This document shows, one piece after another, positions 9,392 through 17,658 of a DNA stretch of 64,000 nucleotides. This DNA comes from Nocardia mikamii NBRC 108933 (GTDB lineage Bacteria > Actinomycetota > Actinomycetes > Mycobacteriales > Mycobacteriaceae). A program made the translations under genes and the position numbers. The notes under the pieces are model-generated. The model did no database searches. It saw only the letters and a list, made by a program, of their open reading frames with translations, and had not been told where the DNA came from. The first letter of the stretch is position 1. Each line of letters begins with the position of its first letter. The stretch is from assembly GCF_001613505.1 (NCBI RefSeq), contig NZ_BDCM01000014.1, positions 639,016-703,015 of the forward strand, in the 5' to 3' direction.

Positions 9392-10782
9392 TCACGCGCC
9401 TGGTCGTCTTCGGCGGCACCGGCGATCTCGCCGGGCGATACCTGTTGCCGGCCTTGGCCGCGCTGTTCCGAGCCGGACATCTGGACAGCCGCTTCGATGC
9501 GGTGTGCGCCGATCGGAAGGGCCGCGGCGACGAACAGTTCCACGAGTGGGTGGTGTCTCAGTTGGAGCAGCATGCCGCGGAGGCGCCGCCCGAGGCGAGA
9601 AAGGCGGTCGCGGCCGCGACGCGGTACCGCCGCGCAGACATCCGGAATGCGGAGGAGGTGGCGGCGGCGATCGCCGGCGACGGTCCGGTGGCGGTCTACC
9701 TCGCCCTTCCCCCTGCGGTGTTCCCCGCCGCGATCACGACCCTGCACGAAGTGGGACTGCCCGCGGGCAGCCGCATCGTCCTCGAGAAACCGTTCGGCGA
9801 AGATCTCGAGAGTGCCGAGAACCTCAACCGGCTGCTGGCCGATCTGGTGCCCGAACGAGCTGTTTTCCGGGTGGACCACTTCCTCGCCATGACCACGGTG
9901 CAGAACCTGCTCGGCAGCCGGCTGGCCAATCGCGTCCTCGAATCCATCTGGAACAGTGCGCACATCGCCAAGGTGGAGATCGTCTGGGACGAAACCCTCA
10001 CCCTCGAGGGAAGGGCCGGATATTACGACCATGTCGGCGCCCTCAAGGACATGGTGCAGAACCACCTGCTCCAGCTGTTGTGCCTGATCGCCATGGAACC
10101 TCCGATCACGCTGTCCGAACGTGACCTGCGCGACCGGAAGGTCGACGTTCTGCGCTCGGTGCGCCCGCTGACCGATGCCGATGTCGCCGCCCGCACGCGC
10201 CGCGGGCGATATCTCGCGGGGCGAATCGGCGATCGCGACGTGCCGTCCTACGTCGACGAGGACGGCGTCGACCCGGGTCGCCGGACCGAAACCTTCGCCG
10301 AGGTCGAGCTGACACTGGATAGTTGGCGGTGGTCGGGCACGACCTTCGTACTCCGCAGCGGGAAGGCGCTGGGGGCCGATCGCAACGAGGTCGCCGTCCA
10401 CTTCCGCCCGGTGCCTCATATGCCTTTCGGTCATCGGGGGACGCCGGAGCCCAATGTGCTGCGGTTCGGGCTCGCTCCCGAAAGCCTGTCGCTCGGTCTC
10501 ACAGCTGTCGGCGCCACCGCCGGAACCCTGGTACCACTCACCCTGACCGCGCAGGTCCAGCCGCCGGAGTTACCGGCCTACGGCAGGCTCCTGCTCGATG
10601 TACTGAACGGTGACCCCGCCCTCTCGATTCGCGCGGACGAGGCCGAACAGGCCTGGCGGGTCGTGACTCCGATCCTGTCGGCGTGGTCGCGTGATGTGGT
10701 GCCGCTCGAGGAGTACCCGGCCGGGTCGGATGATGTCCCACGGCGGCACCCCCGGAACGCCTGCGGCCCACCACATCCGTGA
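9388..10782 (+). CDS. Divergent glucose-6-phosphate dehydrogenase-like protein
   Basis: A 464-residue NAD(P)-dependent dehydrogenase of the Zwf family. It has the Rossmann loop FGGTGDLAG (8-16), EKPFG (133-137), RVDHFL (161-166) and YYDHVGALKDMVQNH (212-226). Spacing to the Leuconostoc enzyme numbering is exact: Lys134, Asp163, His164 and His226 correspond to K148, D177, H178 and H240, so the catalytic Asp-His pair is kept. However, the lysine that contacts the substrate phosphate (K182 in DHYLGK) is Met168 here, and the GDLAKRK lysine (K21) is Tyr18. A normal Zwf is about 510 residues and usually sits with opcA and tal, not with a glucosidase. Substrate may therefore not be glucose 6-phosphate. 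Confidence 0.8.
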   Translation: MITRLVVFGGTGDLAGRYLLPALAALFRAGHLDSRFDAVCADRKGRGDEQFHEWVVSQLEQHAAEAPPEARKAVAAATRYRRADIRNAEEVAAAIAGDGPVAVYLALPPAVFPAAITTLHEVGLPAGSRIVLEKPFGEDLESAENLNRLLADLVPERAVFRVDHFLAMTTVQNLLGSRLANRVLESIWNSAHIAKVEIVWDETLTLEGRAGYYDHVGALKDMVQNHLLQLLCLIAMEPPITLSERDLRDRKVDVLRSVRPLTDADVAARTRRGRYLAGRIGDRDVPSYVDEDGVDPGRRTETFAEVELTLDSWRWSGTTFVLRSGKALGADRNEVAVHFRPVPHMPFGHRGTPEPNVLRFGLAPESLSLGLTAVGATAGTLVPLTLTAQVQPPELPAYGRLLLDVLNGDPALSIRADEAEQAWRVVTPILSAWSRDVVPLEEYPAGSDDVPRRHPRNACGPPHP

Positions 10783-10793
10783 TGTGGTGGGCC
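10765..10793 (+). terminator. Terminator hairpin at the end of the GH15-zwf operon
   Basis: A perfect 13-bp stem GGCCCACCACATC / GATGTGGTGGGCC with a 3-nt loop. The zwf-like stop TGA (10780-10782) lies in the loop. It can act in both directions, also ending the opposing 21-codon gene at 10815-10880. Confidence 0.8.
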
Positions 10794-10814
10794 GGGGTGT
10801 GTCGTGATGGGTGG

Positions 10815-10880
10815 TCAGGCCGCGCTACCGCTGGCCCCCAGCGCAGCCAACATGTCCACGAGCACAGTGAGAAAGTCCAT
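10815..10880 (-). CDS. 21-residue hydrophobic peptide gene
   Basis: A very short ORF that reads MDFLTVLVDMLAALG followed by a small-residue tail ending GSAA. GAAAGG (10893-10898) sits 11 bases before the ATG as a possible ribosome binding site, and the gene ends against the perfect terminator hairpin at 10765-10793. The peptide is amphipathic, with Leu/Val/Met every 3-4 residues, two Asp and no Arg or Lys. I do not recognise a family. The arrangement (short peptide convergent with a metabolic operon across one hairpin, ending in a GS-rich motif) is repeated at 21854-21970. Possible roles are a membrane-active or channel-forming peptide of the PorA/PorH kind or a small regulatory peptide; all inference. 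Confidence 0.5.
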   Translation of the reverse strand: MDFLTVLVDMLAALGASGSAA

Positions 10881-11017
10881 TCGGGTTCGTACCTTTCGAT
10901 TCAGCGGAGGGTGCCAGCATGCATGTCGAATGTTGCCGCAAGGTTATGCGCCGGTGAAGTCGAATCGGCCCCGGCGAGAACCGCATCTCCGAATAGCGAG
11001 ATTGTTATTCTTCCAAA

Positions 11018-11359
11018 ATGAGCGACGATCTCGGGGCAGCGGGGCTGCGATTCGATGCCGCCGAGGCGCAGTGACTCGGCGTCATCAGCCGGGTGGTGGC
11101 ACACGAACGGCTGCGCGCGGCGGCCGTCGCAGCGGTCACCGAGATCCTGCAGACCGCACCGCAGGCCCGCGCCCAGGTCAAGCGCATGCCGAACGAGCGC
11201 TACGGCAACATCGACTACCAGACCATGTTCCTGGCCCTGGAAACCTCGCCGGAACCGCGTGAGGGAATGCGCGCCTTCATGGAAAAGCGCGCACCGCAAT
11301 GGATTCCCGAGGCACTACCCACTCCTGGGGAACGCCGTCCTCAGGGCAGCATGCCGTAG
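11018..11359 (+). pseudogene. Truncated enoyl-CoA hydratase (crotonase) remnant with in-frame stop
   Basis: The frame from ATG 11018 reads ...GLRFDAAEAQ, then TGA at 11072, then LGVISRVVAHERLRAAA and later NERYGNIDYQTMFLALETS and EGMRAFMEKRAPQW. This is the C-terminal third of a crotonase: intact members read (T)GxRFDAAEAxRLGVVSRVV. The stop is where Arg is expected, so a single CGA-to-TGA change explains it. The N-terminal two thirds, with the oxyanion hole, are missing. The tail overlaps the end of the opposite PPOX gene by 19 bases, so the sequence is under no constraint as a crotonase. Confidence 0.75.
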
Positions 11360-11760
11360 GCGCGGGTGGGACGCAGGCGCGCGATCACCCGGCGGTCGGC
11401 GACCATCGCGCGGCGGTAGTCCTCCCAGTCCGGGTGCTCGCCGCTGAGCGCGCGGTAGTAGGCGATCAACTCCTCCACGGTGGCGTCGTCGGTGCTCGCG
11501 GCCACCGGGGTCAGTTCGACATCGGCCTCCAGGACGGCATAGGCCCAGAAGTCGTCGCGCGTGACGTGCAGGGCCGCCCACGGCTCCCGGCGCAGATTGG
11601 CGTACTTGGCCCGGTCCGCCGTGATGGAGATCCGGATGACGCCGTCGGGTGCGACCCAGTGCGTGACATTGGACAGCTGCGGGCGGCCGTTGCGGCGCAC
11701 GGTCGTCAGGACAGACCGCGAGGTCGTACGAGCGAAGTCGAGCGCGCTGTCGAGTTCCAT
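11341..11760 (-). CDS. PPOX-class F420-dependent oxidoreductase
   Basis: A 139-residue split-barrel flavin/deazaflavin-binding protein of the FDOR-B type (Rv1155-like). It starts MELDSALDFARTTSRSVLTT, followed by the GRPQLSNVTHWV strand pair, IRISITADRAKYANLRR (cofactor phosphate-binding TxxRxKxxNLRR motif) and the terminal RVIARLRPTRAYGML. The TADRAKYANLRR motif is typical for F420 rather than FMN use. Known members reduce biliverdin or unsaturated substrates with F420H2; the substrate here cannot be read. It is a single gene with its own start at ATG 11760, convergent with the crotonase remnant. Confidence 0.85.
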   Translation of the reverse strand: MELDSALDFARTTSRSVLTTVRRNGRPQLSNVTHWVAPDGVIRISITADRAKYANLRREPWAALHVTRDDFWAYAVLEADVELTPVAASTDDATVEELIAYYRALSGEHPDWEDYRRAMVADRRVIARLRPTRAYGMLP

Positions 11761-11809
11761 ACGGGCTGCAACCCGGGGCGGCCGGGCCCTGTTCCCGAAC
11801 GGCCGCAGT

Positions 11810-12370
11810 TCATTCCGAGCGCGAAGCCGCCTGCGGCGCCGAGTCGGGCAGATGGACCAGCACCAGTCCGATCCCGGCGATCAGGAAGTTCTGCAACGCC
11901 GCCGACGACGCGTTGACCTCCTTGTTCGCCCACATCCGGAACCACTCCCCGCCGACGGTCAGGAACGCCCCCGCGAACAGCAGCACCGCCATCGTCCAGC
12001 CGATACTGGACAACTTCGCCGCCGTGCCCGGCCGCATCGGCACCCGGCGTGGCCGACCGCTCAGCTCCCGCAGCCAGCAGGCCGCGGCGACCAGCAGCAC
12101 GAGGGCGATGGAGAATTCCCAGATCACCACGAGGATGTAGACCACCAGCGCGATGTTGCCGTTGGTGATCGCACGCCAGTCGGTACCCGGATTGTGGATG
12201 GTGGACCGCATGGACAACACGGCGACCACGCCCCGGCGATTGGTGACGGTATCGGTGCAGTTGGTGATCGCGACGAACAAGTAGTAGAAGCCGGTGATCG
12301 TCGCCAGCGCCGCCACCGCCGTCCGGCGGCTACCGAGCACGTCGAGAATTCCCGCACCGCCGATTCGCAT
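11810..12370 (-). CDS. DUF2165 family integral membrane protein
   Basis: About 186 residues with four predicted membrane helices (about 15-35, 70-95, 120-140, 160-180). The segment GGEWFRMWANKEVNASSAALQNFLIAGIGLVLVHLPD is characteristic of DUF2165, whose function is not known. ATG 12370 was chosen because AGGTGAG stands five to six bases before it; an in-frame GTG nine bases upstream (12379) would place the site inside the coding region. Not obviously in an operon. Confidence 0.75.
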   Translation of the reverse strand: MRIGGAGILDVLGSRRTAVAALATITGFYYLFVAITNCTDTVTNRRGVVAVLSMRSTIHNPGTDWRAITNGNIALVVYILVVIWEFSIALVLLVAAACWLRELSGRPRRVPMRPGTAAKLSSIGWTMAVLLFAGAFLTVGGEWFRMWANKEVNASSAALQNFLIAGIGLVLVHLPDSAPQAASRSE

Positions 12371-12609
12371 GCTGCTCACCTAAACGGTTCGGCGAAACCG
12401 CGTCAACCGCACCGGCTTCCCACCGACGACCATGTGCGAGCGGCCTTTTCGCGGCGGACGAAGCTTCGTGCGATCTCCTCCGACGGCGCCCGCGCAACGG
12501 AATGCCACGATCGGCACCTGTCGATCCCCCACCGGCGGCGTCCCAGCTGTCACCATGGTCTGCGGGACCCCGCCGTCCCCACCGAGTCGAATCAGAGGAG
12601 CGTGATCAC

Positions 12610-13995
12610 ATGCCCGCCGAAACCCCGGCGACCGAATCCGTGGATGCCGTCGTCATCGGCATGGGGCCCGGCGGCGAGGCCGTGGCGACCGACTTGGCGC
12701 AGGCCGGGCTCGCGGTGGTCGGCGTCGAAGGCCGGCTGCTGGGCGGCGAATGCCCCTACTACGCCTGCGTGCCTACCAAGATGATGGTGCGCGCCGCCGA
12801 GACTCTCGCCGAGGCCCGGCGCGTGGGCACACTCGCGGGAAGCGCCCAGGTGCAGGCGGATTGGGCGCCGGTGGCGAAGCGGATCCGCGACGAGGCGACC
12901 GACAACTGGGACGACAAGGTCGCGGTCGAACGTTTCGAATCCGCCGGCGGTACCTTCGTGCGGGGCTGGGGGCGCATCACCGGTCCGGGTCAGGTCCGCG
13001 TGGACACCGCCGACGGACCGCGCGAGTTCCGCGCCCAGCGCGCGATCGTGCTGAATCCCGGCACCGCCCCGTCCGTACCGCCGATCGAGGGCTTGGCCGG
13101 CACCCCGTACTGGACCAACCGGGAGGCGGTGACCACCACCGAGGCGCCGGAATCCCTGATCGTGCTCGGCGGCGGACCGGTCGGCGCGGAATTCGCGCAG
13201 ATCTTCTCCCGGTTCGGAGCCGAGGTGACGATTGTCGTACGCAGCCGGCTGCTCCCGCGCGCCGAGCCCGAGGCCGCCGAAATCCTGGCGAAAACCTTTG
13301 CCGAGGAGGGGATTTCGGTTCGCACCGGCGTCGAGGCCATCCGAATCGACCACGACGGCAGCTATTTCACGGTCCGGCTGAGCAACGGCGATCCGATCCG
13401 CGCCCAGCATCTGCTGGTCGCCGCCGGCCGCTACACCGACCTGTCCGCACTGGGCGTCGGCGCCATCGGCCTGGACGAGCGTGCGCACGGCATCCGGGTC
13501 GACGACCGGCTGCGCGCCGCCGAGGGAGTCTGGGCGATCGGGGACGTCACCGGGCACGGCGCCTTCACCCATATGTCGATGTATCAGGCGCGCATCGCCG
13601 CCGCGGATATCCTCGGCTCCCCCGGCGAACCCGCGCAGTATCACGCGGTTCCCAATGTCACCTTCACCGAACCGGAGGTGGGCGCGGTCGGGATGACGGA
13701 GTCGCAGGCCCGCGAGGCCGGACTGAGCGTCTGGACCGGCCGGGCCGAAGTCCCGGATTCGACCCGAGGCTGGATCCACGGCCCCGGCAACGCCGGATTC
13801 GTCAAGCTGGTCGCCGACGCCGATCGCGGCATTCTGGTCGGCGCCACCTCGGTCGGCCCGGTCGGCGGCGAGGTGCTGAGCGCCTTGGCCGTCGCGGTGC
13901 ACGCCCGGGTTCCGGTCACCACGCTGCGGGAGATGATCTACGCCTACCCCACCTTCCACCGTGTGATCGAGTCCGCCCTCGGCGATCTCGGCTGA
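12610..13995 (+). CDS. Class I pyridine nucleotide-disulfide oxidoreductase
   Basis: A 461-residue FAD flavoprotein of the mercuric reductase/lipoamide dehydrogenase class. It shows the FAD-binding VIGMGPGGEAVA, the redox-active disulfide in GGECPYYACVPTK (CX4C), the NAD(P)-binding VLGGGPVGAEFAQIFSRFG, WAIGDVTG, and the C-terminal dimer segment IYAYPTFHRVIESAL. The C-terminal catalytic His of lipoamide dehydrogenase (HAHPT) reads YAYPT here, so it is probably a quinone- or other disulfide-reductase of unknown substrate rather than Lpd or mycothione reductase. Start ATG 12610 is preceded by GAGGAG nine bases away. It is monocistronic, or followed by the YjbR gene 59 bases on. Confidence 0.85.
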   Translation: MPAETPATESVDAVVIGMGPGGEAVATDLAQAGLAVVGVEGRLLGGECPYYACVPTKMMVRAAETLAEARRVGTLAGSAQVQADWAPVAKRIRDEATDNWDDKVAVERFESAGGTFVRGWGRITGPGQVRVDTADGPREFRAQRAIVLNPGTAPSVPPIEGLAGTPYWTNREAVTTTEAPESLIVLGGGPVGAEFAQIFSRFGAEVTIVVRSRLLPRAEPEAAEILAKTFAEEGISVRTGVEAIRIDHDGSYFTVRLSNGDPIRAQHLLVAAGRYTDLSALGVGAIGLDERAHGIRVDDRLRAAEGVWAIGDVTGHGAFTHMSMYQARIAAADILGSPGEPAQYHAVPNVTFTEPEVGAVGMTESQAREAGLSVWTGRAEVPDSTRGWIHGPGNAGFVKLVADADRGILVGATSVGPVGGEVLSALAVAVHARVPVTTLREMIYAYPTFHRVIESALGDLG

Positions 13996-14054
13996 GTCCG
14001 GCCCATCTCACCGATCCGCCCGCGAGGGCACGGATTCGGCCCCATAATCGGCCC

Positions 14055-14396
14055 ATGGCCGATGCCGACGACGTCCGGCGGATTGCGCTGGGACTACCCG
14101 AGTCCACCGAGGCGCCGCATTTCGACATGCCGTCGTTCCGCGTCCGCAAGGCGATCTTCGCGACGCTGCCCGATCCCGGCCACGCCCATGTGATGGCGAG
14201 CGCAGCCGATATCCGGGAGGCGGTCGCGGAATATCCGGACTGCTGCGCGGAGAAGTGGTGGGGTCAGCGCCTGTCGGCGGTCCGCGTCGACCTCGGCGCC
14301 GCCGACACCGGCCTACTGAGCGAGTTGCTCACCGACGCCTGGCGACACAAGGCGCCGCGCACGCTGGTGCGCGCCTTCGGCGCGGCTTCCGAATAG
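14055..14396 (+). CDS. MmcQ/YjbR family protein
   Basis: A 113-residue protein of the CyaY-like-fold MmcQ/YjbR family (DNA-binding-like domain, function unproven). It reads MADADDVRRIALGLPESTEAPHFDMPSFRVRKAIFATL with the family-typical LP-ES-T-H-DMPSFRV-K stretch, then WWGQRLSAVRVDL and a C-terminal AWRHKAPRTLVRAF. It sits 59 bases after the oxidoreductase and 37 bases before the NTF2-like gene, all in the same direction. Confidence 0.85.
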   Translation: MADADDVRRIALGLPESTEAPHFDMPSFRVRKAIFATLPDPGHAHVMASAADIREAVAEYPDCCAEKWWGQRLSAVRVDLGAADTGLLSELLTDAWRHKAPRTLVRAFGAASE

Positions 14397-14433
14397 CCCG
14401 CATCGTCGCCGAGCCGCTACCACTGGAGGAAAA

Positions 14434-14877
14434 ATGCTGTCGCTGCAAGAGATTTCGGATCGGATCGAGATCGAGGATCTGATGGTCCGATACTCCCATG
14501 CCGTGGACACCCAGCAGTGGGATCTGCTCGACGACATCTTCACCGCGGACGCGCACATCGACTATTCGGCCATGGGCGGCGCCAGCGGTGGACTGCCCGA
14601 GATCAAGAAGTTCCTCGCCACGGTGATGCCGAACTTCCCCGCCTTCCAGCATCTGATCAGCAACTCCTCGATCACTGTCGACGGGGACACCGCCACCGGC
14701 CGCACCATGTGCCACAACCCGATGCTCCTCGGCGGAGCCGAGGGTCAGCAGAACCTCATGCTGTGCGGCCTGTGGTACCTGGACACCTTCACGCGCGTGG
14801 ACGGCGCGTGGCGGATCGCGCGGCGGGTCGAGGAGAAGAGCTACATGTTCCTGGCGGCCACCCCCGGCTCCCAGTAA
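14434..14877 (+). CDS. SnoaL/NTF2-like nuclear-transport-factor-2 fold protein
   Basis: A 147-residue cone-fold protein. The opening ISDRIEIEDLMVRYSHAVDTQQWDLLDDIFTADAHIDYS is the SnoaL_4 signature, with the Asp/His pocket residues typical of small dehydratases, isomerases and cyclases. The end RIARRVEEKSYMF closes the sheet. GGAGGA precedes ATG 14434 by six bases. Family members act on steroids, polyketides or xenobiotics; no specific substrate can be assigned. Confidence 0.82.
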   Translation: MLSLQEISDRIEIEDLMVRYSHAVDTQQWDLLDDIFTADAHIDYSAMGGASGGLPEIKKFLATVMPNFPAFQHLISNSSITVDGDTATGRTMCHNPMLLGGAEGQQNLMLCGLWYLDTFTRVDGAWRIARRVEEKSYMFLAATPGSQ

Positions 14878-14988
14878 GCGCCCCTATAGAACCTGTTACA
14901 GTTCGCGCGTGCGGCTCCACATTTCTCCATCGCTGCGGCGCTGTTCGCCGAATCACCGCTGTGCACCGCTCCCCCACCGGGCGGACGC

Positions 14989-16203
14989 GTGATCGCCGAT
15001 TTCACCGAGCACTGGTTGCTCTACTGCTCGATTCCGGTGATCGCCGCGTTCATCGGCTGGACCACCAAACTCGTCGCCGTCGAAATGCTGTGCCGCCCGC
15101 TGGAATTCCGCGGCATCCCGCCCTGGTTCGGCTGGCAGGGCGTGATCCCGAAGGCGGCGCCGCGGATGGCGACGATCGCGGTGGATCTGATGTTCTCGCG
15201 GCTGATCGATCCGCAGGAGATCCTCGGCCGCATCGACGTCGCCGAGCTCACCACCACCCTGCGCGAACCGCTCGACGACGCCGTCGCGCACACCGTCGAC
15301 GAGCTGATGATGCGCTACGAACCGCGGCTGTGGGTGACGATGCCGCAGTTCGCCCGCGAGGCGATGATCCGCCGCGTCCAGCGCGATGTCCCCGACCTCA
15401 TCGACGAGATCGTCACCGACCTGCGGACCAACCTCGACCAGATCATGGATCTGCGGTCCATCGCCATCGACACCCTCGTCAACGACAAGGCGCTGCTCGT
15501 GGAGATGGTGCGCCGGGTGGGCCATCACGAGTTGCGCTTCATCGTGCGCTCCGGCCTGTTGTTCGGCACTCTGCTGGGATTCGTGCAGATGGTCACCTGG
15601 GCCTTCACCCACTCCTCCTGGCTGATGCCGCTGTTCGGCGGATTCACCGGCCTGGTCACCGACTGGCTGGCGCTGCAGATGATCTTCCGGCCCGTCCGGC
15701 CGTGGCGGATCTTCGGCCGCATCGGCTGGCAGGGACTGTTCCACAAGCGCCGCGAACAGGTCTGCGTCGACTACGGCGATCTGATCGCCACCGAAATCCT
15801 CACCCCGGCCAAGATGCTCGAGGCGGTCCTCAACGGAGAGCGTTCGGACCGGCTGGCGTCGATCCTGGCGCGGCGCATGGACGAATTCATCGATATCCAG
15901 TCCGCACCCGCGCGACCGCTGGTGATGCTCGTCGCCGGCGACTCCATCACTCGGGTCAAACGCGAGATCGTCCCCGAGATGCTGGCCTATATCCGCAGTG
16001 CCGCCGCCGGTTTCGAAGACCACGCGATGCGCACGCTGGATCTGCGCAATCTGGTGATCGAGAAGACCCGCCAGCTCACCGACGACGAATACGAAGGGCT
16101 GCTGCGCCCGGCATTCAAACAGGACGAGTGGAAACTGGTCGCCATCGGCGGTGTACTCGGCTTCCTGGTGGGTGAATTGCAGGTCCACCTCCTGCTCAGC
16201 TGA
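14989..16203 (+). CDS. DUF445 family membrane protein
   Basis: A 404-residue protein with a helix pair at the N-terminus (WLLYCSIPVIAAFIGWTTKLVAVEML), repeated in the middle (LMPLFGGFTGLVTDWLALQMIF), and a C-terminal helix (LVAIGGVLGFLVGELQVHLLL). The GW-T-K-A/L-A-ML-RP and GW-G-IP/LFHKR repeats are those of DUF445 (YheB type), whose role is unproven. Between the helices lie long charged alpha-helical stretches. Start GTG 14989 gives the helix directly after a two-residue lead; no strong ribosome binding site is visible. Confidence 0.85.
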   Translation: MIADFTEHWLLYCSIPVIAAFIGWTTKLVAVEMLCRPLEFRGIPPWFGWQGVIPKAAPRMATIAVDLMFSRLIDPQEILGRIDVAELTTTLREPLDDAVAHTVDELMMRYEPRLWVTMPQFAREAMIRRVQRDVPDLIDEIVTDLRTNLDQIMDLRSIAIDTLVNDKALLVEMVRRVGHHELRFIVRSGLLFGTLLGFVQMVTWAFTHSSWLMPLFGGFTGLVTDWLALQMIFRPVRPWRIFGRIGWQGLFHKRREQVCVDYGDLIATEILTPAKMLEAVLNGERSDRLASILARRMDEFIDIQSAPARPLVMLVAGDSITRVKREIVPEMLAYIRSAAAGFEDHAMRTLDLRNLVIEKTRQLTDDEYEGLLRPAFKQDEWKLVAIGGVLGFLVGELQVHLLLS

Positions 16204-16292
16204 GGCCCCCATACGCAGCGCGCTCACCTGCGGATTCGCGGTTGCGCGCCGCTATCGGCTATTGTTTTTCTCGCACCGCCGCGAGGCGGGAT

Positions 16293-16368
16293 GCGGATGT
16301 AGCGCAGTTGGTAGCGCATCACCTTGCCAAGGTGAGGGTCGCGGGTTCGAATCCCGTCATCCGCTCCA
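16293..16368 (+). tRNA. tRNA-Gly (GCC)
   Basis: A 76-nt cloverleaf with encoded CCA: acceptor GCGGATG/CATCCGC, anticodon loop TTGCCAA, T-arm GCGGG TTCGAAT CCCGT. Discriminator T. Confidence 0.95.
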
Positions 16369-16634
16369 CGAAAGTATCGGGCCGGTAGCGTCACTCCTTC
16401 TCGCTCGAGCGCACCCGATATCCGCATCCCCCCAGCGCTCCTCCTTCCTCGTTCGGCACGTTCCGATCCGGCAGGCTCCCAGCAGCGGGCAGTCGATCGA
16501 AATCTCTCGGTGCCATTTCTCCGTAAAATACTGTGCGCGTTCCGCATTCGACTCCGCCGGGGCACGACGTACTGCCCGGCCGTCGTCTCGCCGAGACCGC
16601 GCTGTTGTTCGTAGCACCCTCTCAGGAAGGACGC

Positions 16635-17540
16635 ATGTCCACCACTACCGAATCCGCGCTGGACGATCTGTATGTGGCCATCGAGAAATCCGCGCGGCTG
16701 GCGAACGTCCCGTGCACCCGAGACGCGGTATGGCCGGTCCTGACCGCATTCGGCACGATGCTCACGCAGTCGGTGATCTCTTTCCGAGTCGTCACCGAGG
16801 CCCGTCGCGCGGGAGACCTCGACTATCGCTTCCTCACGCTGCCCACCGACATCGACCCCTACGACATCGCGCGCTCGAACGGACTGATCCCGGCGACCGA
16901 TCATCCGATCGGATCCCTGCTGGACCAGGTCCGGAAACAATGCCCCGTCGACAGTTACGGCATCGATATCGGCGTCGCCGGCGGCTTCAAGAAGATCTGG
17001 CCGTTCTTTCCCGCGGACGACGTCCGGAACGTATCGGAACTCGCTTCGCTCCCGTCCATGCCGGCCGCCCTCGCCGACCACGTCGACATGTTCGCCAGGC
17101 ACGGCTTGGCGGACAAGGTCGGCCTGCTCGGCATCGACTACCACGACAAGACGATGAACGTGTACTTTCCGGGACTGCCCGCCGAGCACTTCGCACCCGA
17201 GGCTGTCGCCGCACTGCATCGGGACGCCGGATTTCCGGAACCGAGCGCGCAATTCCTCGCCCTCACCGCGAAGGCATTCGACATATACGCCACGTTCGGC
17301 TGGGAATCCTCCCGGATCGAGCGACTGTGCTTCCCGGTGATCACCCCGGATCCGGCCACACTTCCGATTCCGATCGAGCCGCGGTTCCAGGAACTCGCCG
17401 ACAAGGCCCCGTTCGCCACGAACGATCGCCGATTCACCTTCGCCGCCACGTCGTCGCCCGCCGGAGAATCCTACAAATTCAGCTGGTTCTACCAGTGGCA
17501 GCCCAGGATCCTCGACAAGATGAAAACATCCGATTCGTAG
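16635..17540 (+). CDS. ABBA-type aromatic prenyltransferase (NphB/CloQ-like)
   Basis: A 301-residue soluble prenyltransferase of the bacterial PT-barrel type, which attaches dimethylallyl, geranyl or farnesyl groups to phenols, phenazines or naphthoquinones without a DDxxD motif. Conserved blocks along the chain: ARLANVPCTRDAVWPVLTAF, SNGLIPATDHPIGSLLDQV, YGIDIGVAGGFKKIWPFF, FARHGLADKVGLLGIDYHD then KTMNVYF, and WESSRIERLCF. The Lys/Arg/Tyr residues inside these blocks form the diphosphate cage in the solved structures. AGGAAGG precedes ATG 16635 by four bases; the frame is open upstream but shows no homology there. No polyketide or terpene genes are adjacent (tRNA-Gly before, EctB-like gene opposite), so it is an orphan tailoring enzyme. 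Confidence 0.9.
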   Translation: MSTTTESALDDLYVAIEKSARLANVPCTRDAVWPVLTAFGTMLTQSVISFRVVTEARRAGDLDYRFLTLPTDIDPYDIARSNGLIPATDHPIGSLLDQVRKQCPVDSYGIDIGVAGGFKKIWPFFPADDVRNVSELASLPSMPAALADHVDMFARHGLADKVGLLGIDYHDKTMNVYFPGLPAEHFAPEAVAALHRDAGFPEPSAQFLALTAKAFDIYATFGWESSRIERLCFPVITPDPATLPIPIEPRFQELADKAPFATNDRRFTFAATSSPAGESYKFSWFYQWQPRILDKMKTSDS

Positions 17541-17615
17541 CCGCCGGTTTTCGTAGCCGTCCGCGGCGCACCCGAAGGTGCGGGACCGGGCCCCGCAGCG
17601 GAACCCGGCCCCGCG

Positions 17616-17646
17616 GTCGGCTGCCGGGTGTGGGTCGGCAGCCGAC
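17616..17646 (+). terminator. Bidirectional hairpin between prenyltransferase and aminotransferase genes
   Basis: An 11-bp perfect stem GTCGGCTGCCG / CGGCAGCCGAC with a 9-nt loop between two convergent genes. Confidence 0.7.
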
Positions 17647-17658
17647 GGTCCGATCCCC

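Noticed and set aside
12592..13959. A 455-codon minus-strand frame
   Set aside because: Antisense to the disulfide oxidoreductase; no homology and Gly/Asp-rich shadow composition.
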